Source: Piliocolobus tephrosceles (lineage: Eukaryota; Chordata; Mammalia; Primates; Cercopithecidae). Taken from it: DNA of 64,000 bases. The stretch lies in the NCBI RefSeq assembly GCF_002776525.5, contig NC_045439.1:156867747-156931746 (forward strand). The letters run 5' to 3'. A program made the position numbers and the translations under genes. A model generated the notes under the pieces. The model saw nothing but the letters and a program-made list of their open reading frames with translations, was not told the DNA's origin and did not search any database. Shown piece by piece: positions 1 to 13,965 of this stretch. Position 1 is the stretch's first letter. Every line of letters begins with the position of its first letter.

Positions 1-38
1 GCCATACCATCTGTCAAAAAAAAAAAAAAAAAAAAAAG
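1..38 (+). repeat. SINE 3' end with A-tail, cut by window edge
   Basis: The window opens with the last bases of a SINE-like 3' end (ctgtcaaaa) followed by about 20 A. Only the tail is visible, so the family (probably Alu) is inferred from the tail form. Confidence 0.5.
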
Positions 39-2290
39 AGCCAGGAGCTAGTTGGACATTTGTGAATGTTCTCTTGCCCTACTTCAACTCTCACTTCTCT
101 TAAGTTCTGTACCTCGACTACACAAATCAGAGGCTCTCAGCAGATGGATGTGTGCACATGTGTGTGTGAATTTACTTCCTGTCCACCTGGAACTTACCTG
201 CAATAATCCTTTCCACAATTTGGATGTGCAGAGAAAATGTCGTTTCTTATTTTGTTTATATCCTTTCTTGCCTTCCTCAATTACTTTCTATTATTAGCAG
301 GAAAGCAAAGCAAACAAACCAACAGAACCCAATTAAATGGCCTGTGTGATTTAAAGTATTGTGTACTTTAGACATACACAATACTTTATTGTACATAAGA
401 ATCAAACGAAATTAAAAACAAGGGAAAAAAACATACACAAAACTTTAAATGGCTCCGTGGGCACTGTCCAGCCCCCAGCTTGGATCTGCCTGGCTGTCCT
501 TGCATGTGGTGGCTTTGCTTTGGGTGTCAGGGATGCCCTTGGCTGCTTGGCTTCCGGACTCACTGCTTGCTTATGAGCTCAGGCCTGGGGCTGGGAGGTT
601 CATGGTGGGATCTGTGGGCACAGGAACCACTCTTGTGTGGCACAGGCCCCAATGGACCCAGATTAGATCCCTCTAAGGACCTGTAGTGCCATCCATGCAA
701 CCACTTCCAGGTCTGCCTCAGTCTGGCCTCGCTCTAGCACCATGGACTTGGGGCCTGCTCTCAGCCACCCCTTTCATGCTGGGGCTTTGTGAGGGACATT
801 GCCACGCCAGACTGTTCCTGCTCTTCTTTTATCCACCACGCTGTAGACTGCCGAGGTAGACTTTTCTTTACATTTTCTCTGTGACATCTTCCTCCTACCA
901 CTTCGGAGAAAGCCCTGAGGCCCAGCAGGTCCGGCAGATGGATGGAAGGACTCTGTTCATCTCCACTGTAAGAGATGGTTTAAGCTGCAAGGCATACCTA
1001 GACCGTTCAAATAGCAGTTGGAAGAATCCACCAAATCCACAAAGCATGGATTTCAAGCCTAGCTTCTTGACAAGAGAGAACATACCTGCTCTTGGCCCCA
1101 GGCAATAAACCCCTTGACTTGACTTCCAGATGAAAGAGGCTGGAAGGGAATGTGGTATAAGGACAAAAGACACTGGTTTAATATTTGTAAACTATGCTCT
1201 TCATTACCACTGTTCTATAGAGTCTTCAGGAGAAAACAAGACAAAGTAACAAATAATTATATAATTCAGTAGCTGCGATGGATAAAGAGAACCATTAAAA
1301 GAATAGGCTTTCTCAATTATAAAATGAGGCATTAACCATATTTTGAGTATTAACTATATGTTTGACTATTCCTGGACAACTAGAAGGCTGGCGATTGTAC
1401 ATGCATTTGTATTTGCCAGTTGTGTGTCTTCCTCCTTTCAACCTCACACAGCTAATTTATGTTGACCCTCAAAAAAGAAAATGAGTACTTGAATGTCAAG
1501 GCATGTGACTTGCACTCTAGGACATATTGTAACTTCCAGAGCACTGAGTCAGCAGTCTAACGGTTCAGCCTTCATACTCCTGACAGCTGTTTATTTCTTT
1601 CAGTGTAATTTCAGAGAAAAATATCCAGAAGGGATTTGCTGCCCTAGATCTATCAGAAAACATATTTAAGATATTCTGTAGTTTTATAGCGCAAAAATCT
1701 AACACTAAATAATCACATCATAACAGGGTTTCAATTTCAGTAATAATTTATCTTAAATCAGGCACAAGGGTATTTAAAGCACACAACTAATACTTTGTAG
1801 AGATTTAATGAGATGATGTATGGAAACGTAGGGGCTAAGACATTTGTTTCCAGTACTATTTTAAAGCAATAAGAGAATAACAGCATTTGAAATAACCTTT
1901 CCAATCTATTTGATTCAGGCTCCTGCCTTCTGTAATTAAAAAGAAGCTTAGTCACTGGCGTCCGGCAGATGAGTAGGACTTCTCAAAGATCAGGAAGCCT
2001 TGGGGTCATAGCTGGTGATGCATAAAGGACCCCAGGTCAAGAAGTCTAAGCCCATCAGGCTCAGATTGAAACCAGGAACCTGAGCAACAGGCCAAATTGG
2101 GACTTAGGAGGTCCTCTAGGCACAATCAGTCCCTCAAAAGGAAGATTGGAGCAGAAGCCAGTGGCTGCAGCAGACGGGAGAGAGCGGACAGCAGTTTTCA
2201 TCCACAGGGTAACTGACTGCTTTGATACCGGCTCTGCCTCCCTAAGTGCTTCAGATATGAAGCAACTCCTAAGAACTAAAATTAAAACTA
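39..2290. other. single-copy stretch, no gene recognised
   Basis: No SINE or LINE is recognisable over about 2.2 kb. Positions 440-860 are GC-richer than the AT-rich flanks. A 75-codon plus frame at 881-1108 is the longest open stretch here, has no motif I recognise, and overlaps a longer minus frame, so I do not call it a gene. An ancient decayed repeat could lie here unseen. Confidence 0.5.
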
Positions 2291-2510
2291 TCAAAAATTA
2301 CAAGAATTAAAATAATACACTAGAAAGTATCTATTTATTACAAAAGAAAACAATGAAAAGGAATAGTCATGAGACTAACAAAATGAAAAGTCATGAGCAT
2401 AAAAAACAAATATTGAAATGGCAGATAATAGTTTCAACCATACAAATAATAACATTAAATGTGAATGGATTAGACACCCCAATCAAATGACAGAGATTGT
2501 AAGACTGGAT

Positions 2511-2805
2511 TTTTTTTTTTTTTTTGAGACAGAGTTTCACTCTGTTGCCCAGGCTGAATTGCAGTGGCGCAATTTCCGCTCACTGCAAGCTCTGCCTCCC
2601 GGGTTCAAGCAATTCTCTGCCTCAGCCTCCTGAGTAGCTGGAATTACAGGCACCCACCACCATGCCTGGCTAATCTTTTGGAGTTTTAGTAGAGACAGGG
2701 TTTCACCATTTTGGCCAGGCTGATCTTGAACTCCTGACCTCGTGATCCACCGGCCTCGGCCTCCCAAAGTGCTGGGATTACAGGCATGAGCCACTGTGCT
2801 TGGCC
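2511..2805 (-). mobile_element. Alu (minus), full length with target duplication
   Basis: A T-run then gagacagag through ccactgtgcttggcc is a full dimeric Alu read on the minus strand. It is flanked by the direct repeat aagactggatt at 2501 and 2806, so it is an independent insertion into the L1M fragment. Confidence 0.97.
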
Positions 2806-2838
2806 AAGACTGGATTTTTTAAAACAAGACCCACCTAG

Positions 2839-3164
<326 letters not shown>

Positions 3165-3329
3165 TTACAAGAGACATGACTTTGATTCAAAGAGTTTTGA
3201 GATAAAAGGATGGTAAAGATCTCTCATGCAAGCAATAACTTTGCGAGAGCCAAAGTGGCTGTATTAATATCAGAGAAAATTTAAACACAAAGGAATTACT
3301 TAATTTTAAAAAAAATTTTAAGTGCATAC

Positions 3330-4523
3330 TTTAGGAAATCAATCTTTGTGGTGTGTGGTACTATGGGTTTTGGCAAGTTCATAGTGTCATGTATCCACCA
3401 TTACAGTACCGTACACAGTCGTTTTACCACCCCCTAAATGCCTTCTGGTACAACTATTCATTCTTCCCCTTCCCCACTCCCTGAGCTTCTGGCAACCACT
3501 GATCTTTTCCACTGCCTATGATTTCGCGTTTTCCAGAATGTCAAACAGTATTGTTACCTTTTCAGACTGGCTTCTTTTACTTAGCAATATACTTTTAAGT
3601 TTCCTTCATGTTTTTGTAATAGCTATTGACGGCTCATTTATCTTTATCACTGAATAATATTCCATTATATGAATATACCACAGTTTTTATCCATTCACTT
3701 GTTGAAGGACATCTTGGTTGTTTCCAAGTTTTGGCAATTGTGAATAAAGCTGCTATAAACATTTGCGTGCAGGTTTTGGTGTAGGCATATGTTTTCAATT
3801 CATTTGGGTAAATACCAAGTAGCATGATTGCTGGATCATATGGTAAGAGTATGTTAAATTTTGTAAGAAACTGTCAAACTGTCTTCCAAAATAGCTGTAC
3901 CATTTTACATTCCCACCAGCAACGAACGAGAGTTCCCATTGTTCCACATACTTGCTATTATTTGATGTTGTTAGTATTCTGGATTTTCGGTATTCTAATA
4001 GGTGTGTAGTGGTAGCTCATTATTGTTTTAATTTGCAGTTTCCTTATGACACATTATGTTGAGCATCTTTTCATTGCTTATTTGCTGTCTGTATATCTTC
4101 TTAGGTGAGGCATCTGTTTAGATCTTCTGTCTATTTAAAAATTAGGTTGTTCCTTTTCTTATTGTTGAGTTTTAAGAGTTCTTTGTATATTTTGGGTACA
4201 GTCCCTTATTCAATATGTCTTTTGCAAATATTTTATCCCAGTTTCTCATTCTCTTGACAGTGTCTTTCACAGAGCAGAAGTTTGTAATTTTAGTGAAGTC
4301 CAGTTTATTAATTCGTTCCTTCATAGATCATGCCTTTGTGTTCTAACTAAAGAGTTATTACCATACCCAAGGTCACCTAGGTTTGCTCCTAAGTTTCACA
4401 TTTTACATTTAGGCCTATGATCCACTTTGAGGTAATTTTTGCGAAGGATATAAAATCTGTGTCTAGATGCACTTTTGTTTGCATTTGGATGTATAGTTGT
4501 TAAACACCTTTTGTTAAAAAGAT
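3330..4523 (-). mobile_element. L1M 3' part (3' UTR and end of ORF2), minus
   Basis: Read on the minus strand this is the C-terminal end of ORF2 and the 3' UTR: attgctggatcatatgg at 3827, attccattatatg near 3658 and the cttttgcaaatattttatc segment near 4221. The sequence is old and diverged, with no usable frame. The 3' end lies near 3330. Confidence 0.85.
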
Positions 4524-5013
<490 letters not shown>

Positions 5014-5260
5014 TGTTGAGAATTTTTGTGTCTATGTCTGTGAAAAACATTGGTGTGTGATTTTCATTTTTTGTAATGCCTGTGTCTGGTGTTTGTACTA
5101 GGGTTATGCTGGCCACATTGAATGATTTAGGAACTATTCCCTCTGTTTCCATTTTCTAGAAGAGATTGTAAAGAATTGGTATATTTATTCCTTAAATGTT
5201 TGATAGAATTCAATTAGCGAACCCATCTGGGCTTGGTGCTTACTGTTTTGAAGGTTATTT
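5014..5260 (-). mobile_element. L1M ORF2 reverse-transcriptase region, minus
   Basis: Minus-strand homology to the ORF2 RT region: the gagaatttttgtgtctatg segment at 5019 and the ggttatgctggccacat segment at 5101. Roughly 700 bases of ORF2 between this and the 3330-4523 segment are missing, so an internal deletion or two separate copies. Confidence 0.75.
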
Positions 5261-5264
5261 GTTG

Positions 5265-7084
5265 TTGTTTTTCCAACTTTGTTGAGATATAGTTGGTATA
5301 CAAAAAACTGCATATGGCCGGGCATGAGGACTTATGCCTGTAATCCCAGCAATTTGGGAGGCTGAGGCAGGAGGATTGCTTGAGGCTAGGAGTTTGTGAC
5401 CAGTGTGTGTAGCATAGTGAGATCCTGTCTCTATTAAAAAATTTTAAAAATAAATTAGCTGGGTGTGATGGCATGCACCTGTAGTCCTAGCTCCTGAGGA
5501 GACTGAGGCAGGAAGATTGCTTGAGACCAGACATTTGAGGCTGCAGTAAGCTATGATCAAACCACTGTAGTCCAGCCTGGATGACAGAGAGAGACCCTGT
5601 CTCTAAAAAAAAATCCAAAACAAAAACTCCCCAAAAAACTGCATATAAATTTATGCATACAATTTGATGATTTTGGACATATGTATATACTCATGTTGCT
5701 ATTGCTGTAATCCAGGTAATAAACATATTTGGAAAAGTGTCCCCTCTTTTTTTTCTTCATAAGAACTCTTAACATGAGATCTACCCTCTTAACAATTGTT
5801 TTTATGACACAATATGTTGTTGTTAGCTACGGACACTCTATTGTACAGCAGATCTCTGGAACTCAGCCATCTTGTTTAACTATAACTTTATACCCATTGG
5901 ATAACAACTCTCTTTTTCTCCTTCATGCCATCTCCAGGTAACCCTCATTCTGTTGTCTAATTCAACACTTTTGACTATTGTAGATGCTCATATTAGAGGA
6001 ATCATTAGTCTTCATCCCTCTGTGACTGAGTTATTTCACTTAGCATCATGTCTTCCGGGTGTGTCCATGTTGTGACAAATGGTGAGATTTCTTTCTTTTT
6101 AAAGGTTGAGTCACGTTGTGTTGCATGTATATATCACATTTTCTTTATCCATTCATCTATGAATATTTGGGTTGTTTCTACATCTTGGCTATTGTAAATA
6201 ATGCTGCAATGAACACAGGAATGCAAAAATGTTTTCTCTCATTCTACAGGGCTGCTTTTTCACCCTGTGGATTGTTTCCTTTGCTGTGAAAAAGCTGTTT
6301 AGTTTGATGTAATCAAACTTTTCTATTTTTGCTTTTGTTGCTTGTGCTTTTGATGTCATATCCAAGAAAATTATTGCCCAGAACAATGTCCAAAAGCTTT
6401 TCCTTGGGTTTATTCTAGTAGTTTTACAGTTTCAGGTCTTATGTTTAAATCTTTAATCTATTTTGAGTTGATTTTCACATATGGTGTGAGATAAGGTCCA
6501 ATTTCATTATTTTGCATGTTGCTATCCACTTTTCCCAGTACCCCTTATTGAGGAGACTATCTTTTTCTGCATTGTGGGTTCTTGGCATGCTTGTCAAAGA
6601 TCAGTTGACCAAAGATGAGTGGATTTATTTCTATGCTCTTTATTCTATTCTATTGGTCGGTCTGCCTGATTTTTATTCCAGTACAACACTGATTACTGTA
6701 GCTTTATAATATATTTTGAAATCAGTAAGTATGATGCCTCCAGCTGTGTTCTTCTTGCTTAATATTGCTTTAGCTATTTGGGATTTCTTGTGGTTCTATA
6801 TTTTTTATGATTTTTTTCCTCTTTCTATTAAAAATGTTTATGGTATTTTGATAGGGCTTGCATTGAATCTGTAGATTGCTCTGAGTAGTATGGACATCTT
6901 ACCAATATTAAGTCTTCTAATTCATGAACAAGAGATGTCTTCCCAGTTATTTGTATCTGTCTTAATTTATTTAATCATTGCTTCATAGTTTTCAGTGTGC
7001 GGTTTTTCACTTCTTTGGTGAGGGTTATTCCTAATATTTTATTCTTTTTGATGCCATTATAATTAGGATTGTCTTCTTTTTTTA
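5265..7084 (-). mobile_element. L1 3' half (L1MB/MC-like), minus, with AluJ insertion
   Basis: Begins with the typical old-L1 3' UTR end (aactttgttgagatatag) at 5276 and continues through 3' UTR into ORF2, for example attgtaaataatgctgcaat at 6191 and the atgatgcctccagctgtg segment at 6731. AluJ at 5316-5631 splits it. Many stops; no coding potential. Confidence 0.85.
5316..5631 (+). mobile_element. AluJ-like (plus) with target duplication
   Basis: Diverged Alu with the older diagnostic form (ttgagaccagacatttgagg). The 15-base duplication caaaaaactgcatat flanks it at 5301-5315 and 5632-5646 (one base differs). Confidence 0.95.
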
Positions 7085-10000
7085 ATATACTAGTTGACCA
7101 CATAGATATCTTCTTTTGAGAAATGTCTATTCATGTCCTTTGCCAATTTTTTAACGGAGTTTTTTGTTTTCTGCTTAATTTAAGTTCCCTACAGAATCTG
7201 GATATTAGATATTTCCCAGATGCATAATTTGCAAATATTTTCCCCCACTATTTACTCTGTTTATAGTTTCTTTGGCTACAGGATGCTCTTTAGTTTAATT
7301 AGGTCCCATTTGTCAATTTTTGGTTTTGTTTCAATTGCTTTTGGCATCTTTGTCATGAAATCTTAGCCAGGGCCTACGTCCACAATGGTATGTCTTAGGT
7401 TTTCTTCCAGGGATTTTATATTTTTAGGTTTTTCATTCAAATTTTTTTTTTTTTATTATACTTTAAGTTCTAGGGTACATGTGCATAACATGCAGGTTTG
7501 TTACATATGTGTATCTGTGCCATGTTGGTGTGCTGCACCCATCAACTCGTCAGCACCCATCAATTCATCATTTATATCATGTAGAACTCCCCAATGCAAT
7601 CCCTCCCCCCTCCCCCCTCCCCATGATAGGCCCCAGTGTGTGATGTTCCCCTTCCCGAGTCCAAGTGATCTCATTGTTCAGTTCCCACCTATGAGTGAGA
7701 ACATGCGGTGTTTGGCTAATTCATCTTGAGTTGATTTTTGTATATGGTGAAAGGAAGGAGTCCAGTTTCAATCTCTGCCTATGCATAGCCAGTTATCCCA
7801 ACATCATTTATTGAATAGGGAGTCCTTTCCCTATTGCTTGTTTTTGCCAATTTTGTTAAAGATCAGATGGTTGTAACTGTGCTGCTTTATCTCTGGGTCC
7901 TTTGTTCTGTTCCTTTTGTCTTTGCGTCTGTTTTTGTACCAGTATCATGGTGTTTTGGTTTTTTCTACAGTCTTGTAGTAAAGTGTGAAGTCAGGTAATG
8001 TGATGCCTCCAGCTTTGTTCTTTTTGCTTAGGATTGCTTTGGCTATTTGAGCTCATTTTGGTTCCAGATGAGTTTTTAAATAGTTTTGTGTAATTCTGTG
8101 AATAATGTCATTGGTAGTTTGATAGGAATAGCATTGAATTTACAAATTGCTTTAGGCAATATGACAATTTTGACAATATTTATTCTTCCTATCCGTGAGC
8201 ATGGAATGTTTTTCTATTTGTTTGTGTCATCTCTGATTTCTTTCAGCAATTATTCAGTAATTCAGTAATTATTATTGTAGAGAACTTTCACCTCTGTGGT
8301 TAGCTGTATTCTGAGGTATTGTACTTTTTGTGTGGCTATTGTAAATGGCATTGCATTCTTGATTTGGTGTTATTGGTGTAAAGAAATGCTACTGATTTTT
8401 ATACATTGATTTTATATCCTTAAACTTTGCTGAAATAGTTTGTCAGTTTATCAGTTCTAGGAGCTCTTGGGCAAAGACTGTGGGGTTTGCTAAATATAAA
8501 ATCATATTGTTTGCAAGGAGAGATGGTTTGACTTCTTCTTTTGCAATATGGATGCTTTTTATTTCTTTCTGTCGCCTGATTGCTCTGGCTAGGAATTTCA
8601 GTACTGTGTTGAATAGGAGTGGTGAGAGTGGGCGTCCTTGTTTTGTTCTGGTTCCCAAGGGGAATGCTTGCAGCTTTTGCCCATCAATATGATGTTGGCT
8701 GTGGGTTTGTCATAGACAGCTCTTATTATTTTGAGGTATGTTCCTTCAATGCCTAGTTTGCTGAGGGCTTTTAACATGAAGGATGTTTAATTTTATCAAA
8801 AGCCTTTTCTGCATCTATTGAGATGATCATGTGGGTTTTGTCTTTAGTTCTGTTGATGTAATGAATTACATTTTTTGATTTGTGTGTGTTGAATCAACCT
8901 TGCATCCCGGGGTAAAGCCTACTTGATAGTGCTGGATTTGTTTTTTGATGTGCTGCTGAATTCAGTTTATCATTATTTTATTGAGGGATTTTGCATCTAT
9001 GTTCATCAGGGATGTTGGCCTGAAGTTTCCCTTTTTTGTTGTGTCTCCACCAGGTTTTGGTATCAGAATGATGCCAGTTTCGTAAAACGAGCTAAGGAGG
9101 TGTCTCTCCTCCTCAATTTTTTGGAATAGTTTTAGTAGAATTGGTACCAGCTCTTCCTTACAGGTCTGGTAGAATCTGTCTGGTCCAGGACCTTTTCTGG
9201 TTGGTAGGTTTTTTATTACTGATTCAATTTCAGAGCTTGTTACTGGTCTGTTCTGGGTTTAATTTCTTCTGGATTAAATCTTGGGAAGTTGTTTCCAGGA
9301 AAGGTATCCATTTTTCTAGGTTTTCTAGTTTGTGTGGTTAATGTTCCCTTTGTCATTTCTGTCTGTGTTTATTTGGATCTTTTCTTTCCTTTTTTAGTTT
9401 AGGCTAGTGGTCTATCTATCTTATTTATTCTTTCAAAAAAACAACTTTTGGTATCATTGACCTTTTGTGTGTTTTTTGTGTCTCAGTTTCCTTCAGTTTG
9501 GCTCTGATTTTTGTTTTCTTTTCTTCTGCTAGCTTTAGGGTTAGTTTGCTCTTGTTTTTCTAGTTCTTCTAGGTGTGTTAAGTTGTTTATTTGAGATCTT
9601 TCTAAGTTTTTGATGTGGGTACTTAGCACTATAAAGTTTCTTCTTAACACTGCATTAGCTGTTTCTCAGAGATTCCAGTATGTCGTATCCCTGTCTTCAT
9701 TCGTTTCCAAGAATTTCTTGATTTCTGCCTTAATTTCATTGTTTACCCAAAGTCATTCAGGAGTAGATTGTTTAATCTCCATGTAACTGTATAGTTTTGA
9801 GCAATCTTCTAAGTATTGATTTCTATTTTTATTGTGCTGTGGTCTGAGAATGTGGTTGGTATGATTTTGTTTTTTATGAATTTTTTGATAATTGTTTTAT
9901 GGTTGATCGTGTGGTTGGTTTTTGAGTATGTGCCATGTGCAGATGAGAAGATTGTACATTCTGTTGTTGTTGGCTGGAGTGTTCTGTAGATGTCTGTTAG

Positions 10001-11010
10001 GCCCATTTGGTCAAGTGTCGAGTTCAGGTCTTGAATATCTTTGTCAGTTTTCTGCCGTGATGATCTGTCTAATACTGTCAGTGGAGTGTTGAAGTCTTCC
10101 ACTATTTTTGTGAGGTTATCTAACAAAATATGTCTCTAAGAGCTTGTTTTATGAATCTGGTGCTCCAGTGTTGGATGCATATATATTTAGGACTGTAAAG
10201 TCTTGTTGAAATTAAACCCTTATTAAGTAATGCCTTTCTTTGTCTTATTTTATTGTTGTTGATTTAAAATCTGTGTTGTCTAAAATTAGAAAAGGAACCC
10301 CGCTCTTTTCTCTTTCCATTTACTTGGTAGGTTTTTCTCTATCCCTTTACTTTGAGCCTATGGTTGTCATTGCATATGAGGTGGATCCTCTGAAGACAGC
10401 AAAAAGTTAGGTCTTGTTTCTTTATCCACCTTGCCACTCTGTGCCTTTTAAGTGGAGGATTTAACCTATTTACATTCAAGGTTAATATTGATATGTGCGA
10501 TTTGATCCTGCTGTGTTGTTAGCTGTTTGATTGTATAGTTGTTTTATAGTGTCAATGGTCTATGTACTTAAGTGTGTTTTCATGGTGGCCAGTAACAGTA
10601 TTTCACTTCCATGTTTAGCACTCCCTTAAGGGCCTCTTGTAAGGCAGGTCTGGTGGCAATGCATTCCCTTAGCATTTGCTTGTCTACAAAGGATCTTATT
10701 TCTCCTTCACTTATGAAGCTTAGTTTGGCTGGATATGAAGTTCTTCGTTGAAACTTCTTTTCTTTAAGAATGCTAAATATAGGACCCCAATCTCTTCTGG
10801 CCTAAGGGTTTCTGCTGAAAGGCCCACTGTCAACCTGATGGGGTTCCCTTTGCAGGTGTCCTGCCCCTTTTCTCTAGCTGCTTTTAATATTTTTTCTTTC
10901 ACGTTGATCTTGGAGAATCTATTGACTATGTGATTTTGGATCATTGACTTGTATAGTATCTCACAGGTGTTCTGTGCATTTCCTGAATTCTAATGTTAAC
11001 CTCTCTAGTG
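7085..11010 (-). mobile_element. L1 (PB/MA-like) ORF2 and ORF1 3' end, minus
   Basis: A long minus-strand L1 body: ORF2 C-terminal region at 7085-7730, RT around 8400-9400, endonuclease around 9700-10500, then the ORF1/ORF2 junction and ORF1 C-terminal part at 10600-11010. Frames are short and broken. It lacks its own 3' UTR and the rest of ORF1. A young L1 3' end interrupts it at 7442-7718, and the inverted L1 abuts at 11018. Confidence 0.88.
7442..7718 (-). mobile_element. 5'-truncated young L1 (L1PA-like) 3' end, minus
   Basis: The sequence starts with a T-run and tattatactttaagttct, then the L1PA 3' UTR with the cccctcccccctcccc G-rich tract (minus strand) and gagtgagaacatgcggtg at its truncated 5' end. 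It is less diverged than the L1 it interrupts. The host resumes with ttcatcttgagttga at 7721. Confidence 0.92.
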
Positions 11011-11017
11011 AGTTTGG

Positions 11018-12840
11018 GGAATTTTTTTAAAAAATTTTGTTTAAGTTTTGGGATACATGTGGAGAACGTGCAGGTTTGTTACTAGGTACGCATGTGCCAT
11101 GGTAGTTTGCTGCACCTATCAACCCATCACCTAAGTTTTAGGCCCGACATGCATTAGGTATTTCTCCTAATGTTCTCTCTCCTTTCCTCCCCTGCCCCCC
11201 GACATGTCCCAGTGTGTGATGTTCCTCTCCCTGTGTCCATGTGTTCTCATTGTTCAACTCCCATTTATGAGTGAGAATATGGAGTGTTTGGTTTTCTGTT
11301 CTTGTGTTAGTTTGCTAAAAATGATGGTTTCCAGCTGCATCCATGTACCTGCAAAGGTCATGAACTCATTCTTTTTCATGACTGCATGATAGTCCATGGT
11401 GTATATGTGCCACATTTTCTTTATCCAGTCTATCATTGATGGGCATTTGGGTTGGTTCCATGTCTTTGTTATTGTAAATAGTGCTGCAGTAAACATACGT
11501 GTGCATGTGTCTTCATAGCAAAATTATTTATATTCCTTTTGGTGTATATCCAGTAATGAGATTGCTGGGAAATCAAATGGTATTTCTCGTTCTAGATCCT
11601 GGAGGAATTGCCACACTGTCTTCCACAATGGTTGAACTAATTTACACTCTCACCAGAGTGTAAACGCTTTCCTATTTCTCTACATCCTCTCCAGCATCTG
11701 TTGTTTTCTGACTTTTTAATAATCACCGTTCTAACTGGCATGAGATGGTGTCTCATTGTGGTATCAAATTTGATGGTATCAAAAAGATTTGCATCAAAAT
11801 TTCATGATATCAAAAGATTTGCATTTCTCTAATGACCAGTGATGATGAGCTTTTTTTCATGTTTGTTGGCCACATAAATGTCTTCTTTAGAGAAGTGTCT
11901 GTGCATATCCTTTGCCTACTTTTTGATGGGATTGGTTTTTTCTCGTAAATTTGTTTAAGTCCCTTGTAGATTCTGGGTATTAGACCTTTGTCAGATGGGT
12001 AGTTTGCAAAAATGTTCTCCCATTCTGTATTTTGCCTGTTCACTCTGATGATAGTTTTTTTTCGCTGTGTAGAAACTCTTTAGTTTGATTAGATCCCACT
12101 TGTCAATTTTGGCTTTTGTTGCAATTGCTTTTGGTGTTTTAGTCATGAAGTCTTTGCCCGTGCCTATGTCCTGAATGGTATTGCTTAGGTTTTCTTCTAG
12201 GGTTTTTATGGTTTGGGGTTTCACATTTAAGTCATTAATCCATCTTGAGTTAATTTTTATATAATGTGTAAGAATTTGCATATGTTGAACCCGCCTTGCA
12301 TCCCAGGGATGAAGCTGACTTGATTGTGGTGGATAAGTTTTTTGATGTGCTGCTGGATTCTGTTTGCCAGTGTTTTTTTAAAGGATTTTCTCATAGCTCT
12401 TCATCAGGGATATTGGCCTGAAATTTTATTTTTTTTGTTGTGTCTCTGCGAGGTTTTGGTATCAGGATGATGCTGGCCTCATAAAATAAGTTAAGAGGAT
12501 TCCTTCTTTTTTGATTGTTTGGAATAGTTTCAGAAGGAATGGTACCAGCTCCTCTTTGTACCTCTGGTAGAATTTGGCTGTGAATGTGTCCGGTAGGGGG
12601 CTTTAATTTGGTTGGTAGGCTATTAATTACTGCCTCAATTTCAGAACTTGTTATTGGTTTATTCAGGGATTTGACTTCTTCCTGGTTTAGTCTTGGGAGG
12701 ATGTATGTGTCCAGGAATTTATCCATTTCTTCTAGATTTTCTAGTTTATTTGTGTAGAAGTGTTTATAGTATTCTCTGATGATAGTTTGTATTTTTGTGG
12801 GATCAGTGGTGATATCCTCTTTATCATTTTTTATTGTGTC
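11018..12840 (-). mobile_element. Rearranged L1, part 1: 3' UTR and ORF2 3' part, minus
   Basis: 3' UTR from about 11018 (gtttaagttttgggatac), ORF2 C-terminal region to about 12275, then a jump to the RT region (gaacccgccttgcatccc at 12287) that omits several hundred bases. It ends at tttattgtgtc (12830-12840), where strand polarity of L1 homology flips. The 3' UTR form suggests an L1PA/L1PB-age copy. Confidence 0.92.
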
Positions 12841-12878
12841 TACTTGACACAATAAAATTTATAGATAAATCCAAGAAG

Positions 12879-13902
12879 ATGAGGAAAAAACAGCACAAAA
12901 AAGCTGAATTTCCAAAAATCAGAAAGCCTCTTCTCCTCCAAATGATTGCAACTCCTCTCCAGCAAGGGCACAAAACTGGATGGAGAATGACATTGATGAA
13001 TTGACAGAAATAGGCTTCAGAAGGTGGGTAATAACAAACACCTCTGAGCTAATGGAGCATGTTCTAACTCAATGCAAGGAAGCTAAGAACCTTGACAAAA
13101 GGTTACAGGAACTGCTAACTAGAATAGCCAGTTTAGAGAGGAACATAAATGACCTGATGTAGCTGAAAAACATAGCACAAGAACTTTGTGAAGCATATAC
13201 AAATATCAATAGCCAAATTGATCAAGCAGAAGAAAGGATATCAGAAATCGAAGATCAACTTACTTAAATAGGCGTGAAGACAAGATTAGAGAAAGAAGAA
13301 TGAAAAGAAATGAACAAAGCCTCCAAGAAATATGGGACAATGTGAAAAGACCAAACCTACTATTGACTGGGGTCCCTGAAAGTGACAGGGAGTATGGAAC
13401 CGAGTTGGAAAACACACTTCGGGATATTATCCAGGAGAACTTCCCCAACCTAGCAAGACAGGCCAACATTCAAATTCAGGAAATACAGAGAGCACCACTA
13501 GGATAATCCTCAAGAAGTGCAACCCCAAGACACATAATCATCAGATTCTACAAGGTTGAAACTAAGGAAAAAATATTAAGGGAAGCCAGAAAGAAAGGTC
13601 AGGTTACCTACAAAGGGAAGCCCATCAGACTAATAGCAGATCTCTCTGCAGAAATCCTGCAAGCCAGAAGAGAGTGGGGGCCAATATTCAACACTCTTAA
13701 AGAAAAGAATTTTCAACCCGGAATTTAATAGTCAGCCAAACTAAGCTTCATAAGCCAAGGAGAAACAAAATCCTTTACAGACAATCAAATGCTGAAAGAT
13801 TTTGTCACCACCAGGCCTGCCTTACAAGAGTTCCTGAAGGAAGTGCTAAATATAGAAAGGATAAGCTACTACCAGCCACTGCAAAAACACACCAAAATAT
13901 AA
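12879..13902 (+). pseudogene. L1 ORF1 remnant (RNA-binding chaperone), broken
   Basis: Homologous to L1 ORF1p, the trimeric RNA-binding protein of the L1 RNP. An ATG at 12879 sits in the expected context, but the initial frame reaches a stop near 12999; homology continues in another frame from 12980 (MENDIDELTEIGF), showing a frameshift. Further stops lie at 13160, 13264 and 13504. The region matching the central RRM and C-terminal domain is 13300-13900 (for example the NERR-like arginine-rich stretch near 13280). The terminal TAA is at 13900-13902. It is non-functional. Confidence 0.9.
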
Positions 13903-13965
13903 AAACCAATGACACTATGAATAAACTGCATCAACTAATGTGCAAAATAATCAGCTTGCATCATA

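Noticed and set aside
12391..12852. 153-codon minus frame
   Set aside because: A piece of L1 ORF2 RT region in the rearranged L1, truncated and not a host gene.
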